A DNA stretch of 5,710 nt from NCBI GenBank assembly GCA_017459485.1, contig JAFUCW010000343.1, positions 1 to 5,710 on the forward strand, written 5' to 3'. A model generated the notes under the pieces. That model was not told the DNA's origin. It saw only the letters and a list, made by a program, of their open reading frames with translations, and searched no databases. Of this stretch, positions 1-5,655 are shown in pieces. Position 1 is the stretch's first letter, and each line of letters begins with the position of its first letter. The position numbers and the translations under genes are program-made. This stretch comes from Eggerthellaceae bacterium (GTDB lineage Bacteria; Actinomycetota; Coriobacteriia; Coriobacteriales; Eggerthellaceae).

Positions 1-74
1 CGACATGCCACATGTACCTCAAGCAGATACCCCAGAAAACGAGCGCATAAAGCACGCGGCTTCGAGAGCTACCG

Positions 75-249
75 CGAAGGGAGGCGCACGTGGTCGCGCG
101 CCCCGCCTACGCGCGGATGACGGAGCACATCGTGGCGCACATCATCACCTGCTACATCGCGCTGATTATCCTACGCCTGCTGCAACTCGCGATCGACCTG
201 CAGTGCAGCCGGATTCACGATGGAACCGCATCAAAGAAGATTGACAAAA
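75..249 (+). pseudogene. C-terminal remnant of an IS1634/IS4-type transposase
   Basis: A frame running through here reads ARPAYARMTEHIVAHIITCY and then IALIILRLLQ. From memory this matches the conserved C-terminal block of IS1634-family (IS4-like DDE) transposases, which read roughly RPVYV, then an AHF(L)xCFIAL core, then a short hydrophobic helix ending RLLQ or RILE. The catalytic DDE core is absent. The frame is closed by TAA at 48-50, there is no credible start, and downstream the reading runs into the purine repeats and then overlaps the ATPase gene in another frame. This is therefore a decayed fragment, not a working gene. Both boundaries are approximate. I could not find terminal inverted repeats or a target-site duplication. 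The family call rests on one short motif block and is moderate at best. Confidence 0.5.
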
Positions 250-268
250 AGGAAAAAAAGGAAAGAAT
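241..268 (+). promoter_or_regulatory. Possible promoter for the ATPase gene (perfect -35, weak -10)
   Basis: A perfect TTGACA lies at 241-246. With a 16-base spacer, AAGAAT at 263-268 matches four of six positions of the -10 consensus but lacks the first T. The -10 falls inside the first purine repeat. TTGACA may be chance at the end of the transposase remnant, so this is a weak call. Confidence 0.25.
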
Positions 269-306
269 AGGAAAAAAAGGAAAACTTAGGAAAGAAAGGA
301 AAAGAA
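250..306 (+). repeat. Three tandem 19-bp purine repeats abutting a start codon
   Basis: The units are 250-268 (AGGAAAAAAAGGAAAGAAT), 269-287 (AGGAAAAAAAGGAAAACTT) and 288-306 (AGGAAAGAAAGGAAAAGAA). The first 15 bases are identical in units 1 and 2 and differ by one A-to-G change in unit 3. The array ends on the base before the ATG at 307. Each unit holds two AGGAAA-like Shine-Dalgarno cores, so six lie in 57 bases. The last one (AGG at 297-299, seven bases before the ATG) is best placed to act as the ribosome binding site. Units 1 and 2 each contain a run of seven A residues. Confidence 0.85.
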
Positions 307-1413
307 ATGGACATTGTCGATACATTCTTCTCCCCTTCTTTCGGCAATCGCCCATCGCAGCTCGTCGGTCGAGACGCAACCATACGCCACATCATCGACG
401 GGCTGGCAAGCCAACCCGGCAGCAAGGAGCGGGCTACACTCATACTCGGCCAACGGGGATCGGGAAAGACCGTCCTGTTGTGGGAGCTGGCAGACCAGGC
501 GCGCAAACAAGGGTTCGTCGTTGCAACGCCGACCGTAGTTTCGGAAAGCATGTTGAATCGCGTCATCGAGAAAATACAGGACGATGGCGATCGCTACATT
601 AAAAGCGGGCGGGGCAAGCTAACAGGGGGAAGTCTTGGGGCGCTTGGCTTCTCAGTGGGGCTACAGTTCGAAAGCAGCATCCAGGAAACAAAAAGTTTTG
701 GGTACAAGATGCTCAAGCTCGGCCAACGCCTTGGGGAACAAGGGCATGGCATCCTAATCCTTGTCGATGAAGTGCAGGCTCAGTCGGTCGAGTTAAAGGA
801 ACTGATTTCAACGTACCTGGAACTTGTTGGCGAACAGCAAAACGTCGCCATCGTACTTGCCGGCCTTCCCGGCGCGATTTCCTCGGTTCTGAACAACCGT
901 GTTCTCACTTTCTTAAATCGCGCGCGCAAGATTACGCTCGAACCGCTTGCAATGGGCGACGTAGATGCTTTCTACGCCCATGCGTTCAAGCAACTAGGTA
1001 TTCAGATAAACAGCGACTTGCGCAGAAAGGCTTCTTCGGCAACTGAAGGGTCGCCCTACCTGCTCCAGCTCCTTGGGCACAACATAGTCCAATATGCAGA
1101 TGAACACGGCAACGTGAATGAAGCCGCTTTGGACGAGGCGATAGAATCCTCTCGGATCGCATTCGAAGAAGAGGTCTGCGCCACCACCATCGCAGCGCTT
1201 TCCGAAAAGGACGTCGACTTTCTTCGCGCCATGTCACACGACAATGACGAAAGCAGCTTGGCAGACATAGCAGAGCGAATGGGCGTGACTGCCGACTACG
1301 CGCAGAAGTACCGCAAGCGTCTTATAGATTCAGGGGTCATCTGCGCATCGAAGCGCGGCCATGTGGCGTTTGCCGTCCCATACGTTGCCGACTATCTCCG
1401 CAACCAAGAATAG
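307..1413 (+). CDS. Orphan AAA+ ATPase, Cdc6/ORC1-like or STAND type, with C-terminal winged helix
   Basis: This 368-residue protein has an N-terminal LVGRD box (residues 19-23), a Walker A P-loop GQRGSGKT (48-55) and a Walker B strand ILILVDEVQ (149-157) with Asp154 and Glu155 as the expected magnesium and catalytic acids. A sensor-1-like VLAGLPG (183-189) follows, then a lid helix EGSPYLLQLLG (247-257), and a probable winged helix-turn-helix from about 296 to 365. This order is typical of Cdc6/ORC1-like and STAND NTPases, which use ATP binding to switch protein or DNA contacts. No signal peptide or membrane segment is seen, so it should be cytosolic. The start is supported by AGG seven bases upstream. 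It stands alone: a transposase remnant lies upstream and a convergent nrfA downstream. Its partner and job cannot be read from the sequence; a replication, regulatory or defence role is possible but unproven. Confidence 0.85.
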   Translation: MDIVDTFFSPSFGNRPSQLVGRDATIRHIIDGLASQPGSKERATLILGQRGSGKTVLLWELADQARKQGFVVATPTVVSESMLNRVIEKIQDDGDRYIKSGRGKLTGGSLGALGFSVGLQFESSIQETKSFGYKMLKLGQRLGEQGHGILILVDEVQAQSVELKELISTYLELVGEQQNVAIVLAGLPGAISSVLNNRVLTFLNRARKITLEPLAMGDVDAFYAHAFKQLGIQINSDLRRKASSATEGSPYLLQLLGHNIVQYADEHGNVNEAALDEAIESSRIAFEEEVCATTIAALSEKDVDFLRAMSHDNDESSLADIAERMGVTADYAQKYRKRLIDSGVICASKRGHVAFAVPYVADYLRNQE

Positions 1414-1451
1414 TCTGCCTAGTTTTTTCGTCGCACCCAGAATGGCAGACT
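1412..1451. repeat. 8-bp inverted repeat just after the ATPase stop codon
   Basis: AGTCTGCC at 1412-1419, overlapping the TAG stop, is the exact reverse complement of GGCAGACT at 1444-1451. The 24-base loop contains a run of six T (1423-1428). Because the T run sits in the loop and not after the stem, this is not a standard intrinsic terminator for the plus strand. A smaller pair, GACTAT (1390-1395) and ATAGTC (1410-1415), precedes the T run by eight bases and is a weak alternative. No better plus-strand terminator is visible. Confidence 0.4.
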
Positions 1452-1496
1452 GCGTCATGCATGGTTGCGATAGCTCGGAGCAAGAGAAATCGGAGC

Positions 1497-1528
1497 AGAA
1501 AAGGACCCCCGCGGAGGTGCGGGGGTCC
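1497..1528 (-). terminator. Rho-independent terminator of nrfA
   Basis: GGACCCCCGC at 1503-1512 pairs perfectly with GCGGGGGTCC at 1519-1528, giving a 10-bp GC-rich stem with a six-base loop. Read on the minus strand, the stem is followed directly by TTTTCT, the U tract expected for intrinsic termination. On the plus strand the stem is followed by AGTGCTGG, so it should work mainly for the leftward nrfA transcript. The stem starts 76 bases beyond the nrfA stop codon. Confidence 0.9.
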
Positions 1529-1544
1529 AGTGCTGGTAAGCTTT

Positions 1545-1572
1545 CGGGGATTGCCCCGGGCAGCCTGTGCCC
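1545..1572 (-). other. Two short hairpins in the nrfA 3' untranslated region
   Basis: CGGGG (1545-1549) pairs with CCCCG (1554-1558) around a four-base loop. GGGCA (1558-1562) pairs with TGCCC (1568-1572) around a five-base loop. The two stems share one base and lie between the nrfA stop and its terminator. Neither is followed by a T run, so they are not terminators themselves. They may slow 3' exonuclease decay, or may be chance pairing in GC-rich sequence. Confidence 0.3.
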
Positions 1573-1604
1573 TTTGGTGGCGAAGTGCCGCTTAGGTAGG
1601 TACC

Positions 1605-3395
1605 TTATGCAGCCTTAGCCTGCTCGGCATTCCACTCTTCGAACGCCTTGGCGGAGGAGGCTTTTCCGCCGGCTTCTTCGATAATCTTATCGGCTTCGTC
1701 GAGGAGCTTGTTGCCTTCGTCAATCATGCGATTGAACAGAGCCTGGTTGTGAGCGCCTTCGCTGTTGTCTGCAGCAGGCAGATTCCAGTAGTAGCACACC
1801 TTGCGCTGAATGTCTTGCAGCTTCGCCAGCTTGTCGGCGTCGATGCCGTTTTCAGCAGCGAATGCTTCGTCCAGCAACAGAGCCTTCTGGCCTTCGTTGG
1901 CAGGGTCGTCCTGCTCGGTGGCCACGAGGGCTTCGAAGTTGTGGATGAAGTCGGCGTAGCGCATACCCAGTTCGTGGTTCTTGCCGTCGATGTCGGCCTG
2001 CATGTCCTTCACGAACTTGGTCGTGTCGGTGTGGCAAGTGTCGCATTCCTTGACAAGCTCGGCATCGTCGAGCGGGCTGGTCCACTTGTGGCTATGGTAC
2101 GCAACGCCATCTTCGCTCTTGATAGGCATATGGCAATCGGCGCAGTTGTAGCCCAGCTCGCGCATCTTGCTACCCTTGTCCATGACGTAGTAGATTTCGA
2201 ACTCGGCATGGCGGATGGAGAGCATCTTGGCACCCGTAGAGGCGTAAGTCCAGTCGACAATACCATGCTTGTCGTAGAACTCAAGCGCCTTTTCGGGGCT
2301 GATGTTGCTCAGCGTGCCGTCGGTGTCAGCCTCGTAGGGGCTGGTGGGCTCGCCATTGTTGTACTCGTCGTCTGTCTGGGACAGAGCCATCGAGTAGTCG
2401 CAGTGGCACTGGCCGCACACCATAGCGGACTGCGGGATGTCCAGGCTGTTGGACTCCCAGGCCTTGCCCAGAACGCGTTTCCAGTCGGCGCGAACGACGT
2501 TCGCCTGAGTGGGGTTGTCGTTCTGGTGGCAGTTGGCGCAGGACACGTTTTCGGTGTAGTAGTCTGCACCGTTGCTCGCGCTCTGCTTCCAGCCAGGCAG
2601 CTCGTCGCCAGCGTCGTTCTTCTTCAGTTCGACGCCCACGCTTGCCGCATGCTCGGTGACCTCGCCCAGTTTCCAGCTTTCGGCGCCACCCTTGTTTTCG
2701 GCGTCGAAGTGGATCTGCGGGGTCTTGCAGGCATAGCACGCAAGGATGCCCTTGGTGCCGCCGCCACGCACGTCACCCAGACGGCCGTTGTGCTCGATCG
2801 ACCAGATCGAGTAGGTGTGGCCACCGGGCTCGGTGTAGTACTTGGCATAGCCGTAACCCTTGCCGATTACCTTGATCTCAGGGTAATTGTCGGCGTCCAG
2901 ATAGTTGGCCTTGCCATCGGAAGCGCCTGCCTTGATGTCGCCCACAGACGTGGTGTCGGGCTCGGATGCGGTAATTTCCGCATATTCGCCCTTGTAGCCA
3001 GGAACGTTGTATGCATTCTCCAGATAGCTGGCTACCTGGAGCGGATACTCGTCCTGCCACCCGTCGTAGTGGATGACGCCAAACTCATCCGCTTCCGGGA
3101 CCTTAGTAGGAGCCTTGAAGTCGGGAACGAGCGCTTTCACGGCGTTCTCGACGTCCTTCTCGGTAATTTCCGAGGAGCTCGCGCTGCTACTAGAGGTCGC
3201 TTCCTCCGTTGCGCTGCTCGCGGAAGCTTCAGTGCTGCTCGCGGCGGCGCTGCTCGCCTCGGTAGAGGCAGAGCTGCTTGACACTGTGGACGGGCTGCTG
3301 CAGGCAGCCAGAGCCACGGTAGCAACGACTGCTGCGAGGGCCAGCCCCCACACAACAGTTTGCTTGCCAAGCCTTAGTCCCTTCGTGCGTTTCAT
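1605..3395 (-). CDS. nrfA: Ammonia-forming cytochrome c nitrite reductase (c552), lipoprotein form
   Basis: NrfA reduces nitrite to ammonium with six electrons, outside the cytoplasmic membrane. Five haem sites are present: CYACK (residues 220-224), the lysine-ligated catalytic haem unique to NrfA, then CANCH (286-290), CGQCH (327-331), CADCH (418-422) and CDTCH (451-455). Hand alignment to E. coli NrfA places catalytic Arg205, Tyr334 and His396, and distal ligands His193, His436 and His549. Oddities are Met411 where a distal His is expected, and Asp333, Ser393 and Arg395 at calcium-site positions. The N-terminus is a lipoprotein signal (hydrophobic 12-31, lipobox LAAC, Cys32), followed by a Ser/Ala/Thr/Glu linker (33-78) that accounts for much of the extra length (596 residues against about 480-520). 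The start has AGGAGG at 3400-3405, four bases upstream. The gene appears monocistronic with its own terminator; no nrfH is adjacent. Confidence 0.95.
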   Translation of the reverse strand: MKRTKGLRLGKQTVVWGLALAAVVATVALAACSSPSTVSSSSASTEASSAAASSTEASASSATEEATSSSSASSSEITEKDVENAVKALVPDFKAPTKVPEADEFGVIHYDGWQDEYPLQVASYLENAYNVPGYKGEYAEITASEPDTTSVGDIKAGASDGKANYLDADNYPEIKVIGKGYGYAKYYTEPGGHTYSIWSIEHNGRLGDVRGGGTKGILACYACKTPQIHFDAENKGGAESWKLGEVTEHAASVGVELKKNDAGDELPGWKQSASNGADYYTENVSCANCHQNDNPTQANVVRADWKRVLGKAWESNSLDIPQSAMVCGQCHCDYSMALSQTDDEYNNGEPTSPYEADTDGTLSNISPEKALEFYDKHGIVDWTYASTGAKMLSIRHAEFEIYYVMDKGSKMRELGYNCADCHMPIKSEDGVAYHSHKWTSPLDDAELVKECDTCHTDTTKFVKDMQADIDGKNHELGMRYADFIHNFEALVATEQDDPANEGQKALLLDEAFAAENGIDADKLAKLQDIQRKVCYYWNLPAADNSEGAHNQALFNRMIDEGNKLLDEADKIIEEAGGKASSAKAFEEWNAEQAKAA

Positions 3396-3405
3396 ATATC
3401 CTCCT
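3396..3405 (-). promoter_or_regulatory. Ribosome binding site of nrfA
   Basis: On the minus strand a perfect AGGAGG (3400-3405), inside the longer purine stretch GAGGAGG, is followed by ATAT and the ATG. This fixes the start at 3395 and includes the whole lipoprotein signal peptide. Confidence 0.85.
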
Positions 3406-3589
3406 CACGCACTTTTTCCCTGCAGCGTTTGATCGCAGTTTGTGTAGGAAATGTAAAGAAACCGAGCACCCTGGACGCACGCCTTGACCTAGGGTTTTTC
3501 CCTCGAACTACAGTTCTGGGTGTATGCATCCTGAACCAGACAGATGAGCAACGGCATCGCCTGGATGGCCATGACGCACGCAGAGTTGG

Positions 3590-3647
3590 GCACAGTTTAC
3601 TTGGCTTGCCTTGCCAGCGCCGGACAACGCGCGGACAAGCGCTGTGC
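3590..3647. repeat. Nested inverted and direct repeats upstream of nrfA
   Basis: GCACAG (3590-3595) pairs with CTGTGC (3642-3647). Inside it, CAGCGC (3615-3620) pairs with GCGCTG (3639-3644), overlapping the first right arm, so the two pairings are mutually exclusive. The inner loop is a direct repeat, CGGACAA (3621-3627) and CGGACAA (3632-3638), separated by CGCG. It lies about 200 bases upstream of the nrfA start. It could be a regulator site or a structured leader, or chance. Confidence 0.35.
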
Positions 3648-3758
3648 AACGCCTGGTCAACTTTTATTCGACTGAAGGGATAACGTACGCATTCCGCCGG
3701 CTAAACGCTGGGCGCTCCGCGATCGAACGCTCTGTACCACCGGGCAATCCGTTTCCCC

Positions 3759-3784
3759 CAGAAAACAGAACACCTGCCAGGTGC
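3759..3784 (-). terminator. Probable terminator of the 617-residue membrane protein gene
   Basis: On the minus strand, seven bases after the TAG stop, GCACCT and AGGTGT form a six-pair stem (one G-U) around a three-base GGC loop (3770-3784). A T-rich tail, TCTGTTTTCT, follows. The stem is short, so this is a modest intrinsic terminator, but its position and tail fit. It supports separate transcription of this gene and nrfA. Confidence 0.55.
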
Positions 3785-3790
3785 CCGCAG

Positions 3791-5644
3791 CTAGTCGATC
3801 GTGAAGCTCGTGATCTTGTTGTTGTCGTTGAACGTGATGTTCATACGGGCGTCGTAGGTGTTTTTCGTCCAGCCCGCATTTGGGGTGTTCGTGCTGATGA
3901 CCTTGCAGTCCACCACAACCGTGTCGCCCGACACGTTGATCGCGTCGGCGCTGGTCGCGTAGGAATAGGCGTCTTCGGGGTCGGGACCGCCGGCAAGCTT
4001 CTGCTGCGCGGAACTGCCCGGGGCAACATATTGCGCGACGATGTCGTTCCAGTTCGACATAACCAGTATCTTTGAGTCGTCTTTCGCGTCGGGGAAGCTG
4101 ATGTTGGTGAAGAACGACGAAGCGAACTTCTGCGCCAGCTCCGTGCGCGTCTGGTCGAGCTTCGCCTTCTGCTCGCGTTCGCGCTCCTGGGCCCTGCGCT
4201 CTTCGGCGGTCCTGCCGGCAATGTCGGCGTTGGCGTTGGAGATCTCCGCGTTGTCCACGTCCTTGCGCGCCCAGTCGCAGGCGTCCAGGACCATCTGCTC
4301 GGTCACGTCCTTGGCGGCCATCGGGATCAGGACTATGGCCTCGTCGACGTTGGTCACTTCCTTGTCGTCGTCGGCCACCTTGATCGAATAGGCGTTGGTC
4401 GGCACCGAATAGAGTCCGCCGTTGGCCAGAATGGGCGATGCGGGAATGGTGGCCGTGTAGTTGCCTGGCGCCAGCCATACCCCGTAGCCTTGCGAGTTCA
4501 CGAATGCTTCGGTGTCCACGTCGTTGCCTTCGAAGTCCTGGCCCTTGATAACCAGCGGAATGCGCGACGCACTGTCATCGTATTCGAGTGCGGAAATGGA
4601 AAACTTCACCTGCCTGGGCGCACGCGACGCCTCCAAGGCGCGTTGCTCTTCAGCCTCCCTGGCGGCACGGTCGCGCTCTTCCATGGCTGCGGCCGCTTTG
4701 CGCTCATTTTCAGCGATGACCTCTGCCGTGTGCTTTTCGGACTGGACGTGGCGATAGTACATGCCTGCACCCAAACCAATGCCGAAGACCATCAGGATGC
4801 TTACGACCGCTGCTGCAACGCCATGGCGGAAATGCCCTTCGTTGCGGCTTATGGTGCGACTGACGGAGTCGCTGGGAACGTCCACCAACGCGTTAACGGG
4901 ATGGGCGTTGCCGATGGGAGGAATGATCGTCGTGATGTCTTTTCTGGCTGCAGAGGCGTTCCACTGCGGTTGGTTGAACTCGTTTTCGGGCTCAAGCTCT
5001 TCGGTGAGGTCGGGGTCTTCGGTAGGAGGAATCTCTTCGGTGAGGTCGGGGTCTTCGGTGGGAGCGAGCTCTTCGGTGAGGTCGGTTTCTCCAGCGGGTT
5101 CCGGCTCTTCAGCTGGTTCGGATTCTCCAGCGGGCTCCAGCTCTTTGGTGGGGTCGGATTCTCCAGTGGGCTCCAGCTCTTCGGTTGGTTCGGGGTCTTC
5201 GTCGGGGTCGAGGTTTTCTGCTGACTCGAGCTCGTCAGTCGATTCGGGGCCTTCGGTTGGTTCAAGCTTCTCCGTGGAATCGGAATCTGCCAATGGGGAA
5301 GCTGCTTCGATTTCCTCGGTCGCGTCGGTGTCATCGGCAGATGCGAACTGCTCGTCCGCTTCGGACTGATCGGCGTTCTCGGCCGTTCCGTCAGCTTGGG
5401 GTTGCGCATCATCGTCAGACACAGGATGCTCATCCGCATCGGATCGCGCGTTGGCGCCGTCAGCAGATGTGGGTTGTCCGTCTGCGTCGGATTGCACGTC
5501 GTCAACCTGTTCGTCAGGCTGAACCTGCGTGTCGTCATCGGCCTGCTCGTCAGACTGGGCCGACTCGTCAATCACGCCAGATTGGCCATCTGTTGGATCG
5601 GTCGACAACTCTTCGGTTTCATCTTGTGTGGGCTTGCGAACCAT
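3791..5644 (-). CDS. Single-pass membrane protein with acidic repeat tail and two external domains
   Basis: I do not recognise a named family. The 617-residue protein starts with a very acidic, Pro/Glu/Thr/Ser-rich region (about 8-222) without a signal peptide. It contains 12-residue repeats (127-216) of the type LAPTEDPDLTEE. One transmembrane helix follows (about 275-297), preceded by Arg263, Arg267 and Arg273, so the acidic tail is probably cytosolic and the C-terminus external. Then come a charged helix (302-341), a beta-rich domain (about 345-440, with LAPGNYTATIP as in small Ig-like or carboxypeptidase-regulatory-like folds), a second charged helix (about 443-510), and a C-terminal alpha/beta domain (about 520-617) that could be NTF2-like. 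Two cysteines, 456 and 580, lie outside and might pair. The order recalls TcaA-type cell-envelope proteins, but without the zinc ribbon. AGGAGGG four bases before the ATG supports the start. Function is unknown. Confidence 0.85.
   Translation of the reverse strand: MVRKPTQDETEELSTDPTDGQSGVIDESAQSDEQADDDTQVQPDEQVDDVQSDADGQPTSADGANARSDADEHPVSDDDAQPQADGTAENADQSEADEQFASADDTDATEEIEAASPLADSDSTEKLEPTEGPESTDELESAENLDPDEDPEPTEELEPTGESDPTKELEPAGESEPAEEPEPAGETDLTEELAPTEDPDLTEEIPPTEDPDLTEELEPENEFNQPQWNASAARKDITTIIPPIGNAHPVNALVDVPSDSVSRTISRNEGHFRHGVAAAVVSILMVFGIGLGAGMYYRHVQSEKHTAEVIAENERKAAAAMEERDRAAREAEEQRALEASRAPRQVKFSISALEYDDSASRIPLVIKGQDFEGNDVDTEAFVNSQGYGVWLAPGNYTATIPASPILANGGLYSVPTNAYSIKVADDDKEVTNVDEAIVLIPMAAKDVTEQMVLDACDWARKDVDNAEISNANADIAGRTAEERRAQEREREQKAKLDQTRTELAQKFASSFFTNISFPDAKDDSKILVMSNWNDIVAQYVAPGSSAQQKLAGGPDPEDAYSYATSADAINVSGDTVVVDCKVISTNTPNAGWTKNTYDARMNITFNDNNKITSFTID
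4997..5266 (-). repeat. Coding 36-bp (12-residue) tandem repeats
   Basis: Units run from residue 127 to 216 of the membrane protein: LEPTEGPESTDE, an 18-residue variant, LEPTGESDPTKE, LEPAGESEPAEE, PEPAGETDLTEE, LAPTEDPDLTEE and IPPTEDPDLTEE. At DNA level the two nearest the transmembrane side (4997-5032 and 5033-5068) are almost identical, both beginning CTCTTCGGTGAGGTCGGGG on the plus strand. Older units diverge progressively. This suggests expansion by slippage or unequal crossing over, so copy number may vary between strains. Confidence 0.85.
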
Positions 5645-5655
5645 GCCACCCTCCT
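5645..5655 (-). promoter_or_regulatory. Ribosome binding site of the membrane protein gene
   Basis: On the minus strand AGGAGGG (5649-5655) is followed by TGGC and the ATG. It is a strong site and decides the start at 5644. Confidence 0.8.

Larger units (their letters stand above)
3396..3790. other. 395-base intergenic region upstream of nrfA
   Basis: No gene is supported here. Short open frames on both strands lack family resemblance and good ribosome sites. The part nearest nrfA should hold its promoter, but I see only weak candidates: TTTACA as a -35 with a poor -10 17 bases later, or TACATT as a lone -10. No complete FNR-type TTGAT-N4-ATCAA site was found. The region also contains AGGGTTTTTCCCT (3492-3504), a small palindrome with a T-rich centre, and a nested repeat at 3590-3647. 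The far end holds the terminator of the next gene. Confidence 0.6.

Noticed and set aside
90..602. A 170-codon plus-strand frame running from the transposase remnant into the ATPase gene
   Set aside because: Only its first part has transposase-like sequence. The rest translates the purine repeats as Lys/Glu/Arg and then overlaps the ATPase in the wrong frame, so it is not one gene.
1749..3281. A 510-codon open frame on the plus strand, opposite nrfA
   Set aside because: It lies wholly inside nrfA, whose haem motifs prove the minus frame. The translation is monotonous Val/Ala/Leu/Gly, as expected from the antisense of GC-rich codons, with no domain and no good ribosome site.
3420..3440. A half FNR-type site (TTGAT) upstream of nrfA
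   Set aside because: The second half ATCAA at the required four-base spacing is missing.
3425..3465. Candidate nrfA promoter: TTTACA (minus strand) as -35 with GATCAA as -10, or TACATT as a lone -10
   Set aside because: TTTACA is a good -35 but the -10 matches only three of six; TACATT has no -35. Neither is strong enough to annotate.
3392..3683. Small open frames on both strands between nrfA and the membrane protein gene
   Set aside because: There is no Shine-Dalgarno sequence, no recognisable sequence, and the composition is what chance gives in GC-rich intergenic DNA.
4997..5266. CRISPR-like spacing of 36-bp units
   Set aside because: The units are contiguous, in frame, without spacers, and encode a 12-residue protein repeat.
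4490..5369. Long plus-strand frames opposite the acidic repeat region (4490-5224 and 4761-5369)
   Set aside because: They are Ser/Gly/Val-rich or Phe/Gly-rich mirror images of the 36-bp repeats, without start signals. The minus-strand gene has the strong ribosome site and sensible domain order.
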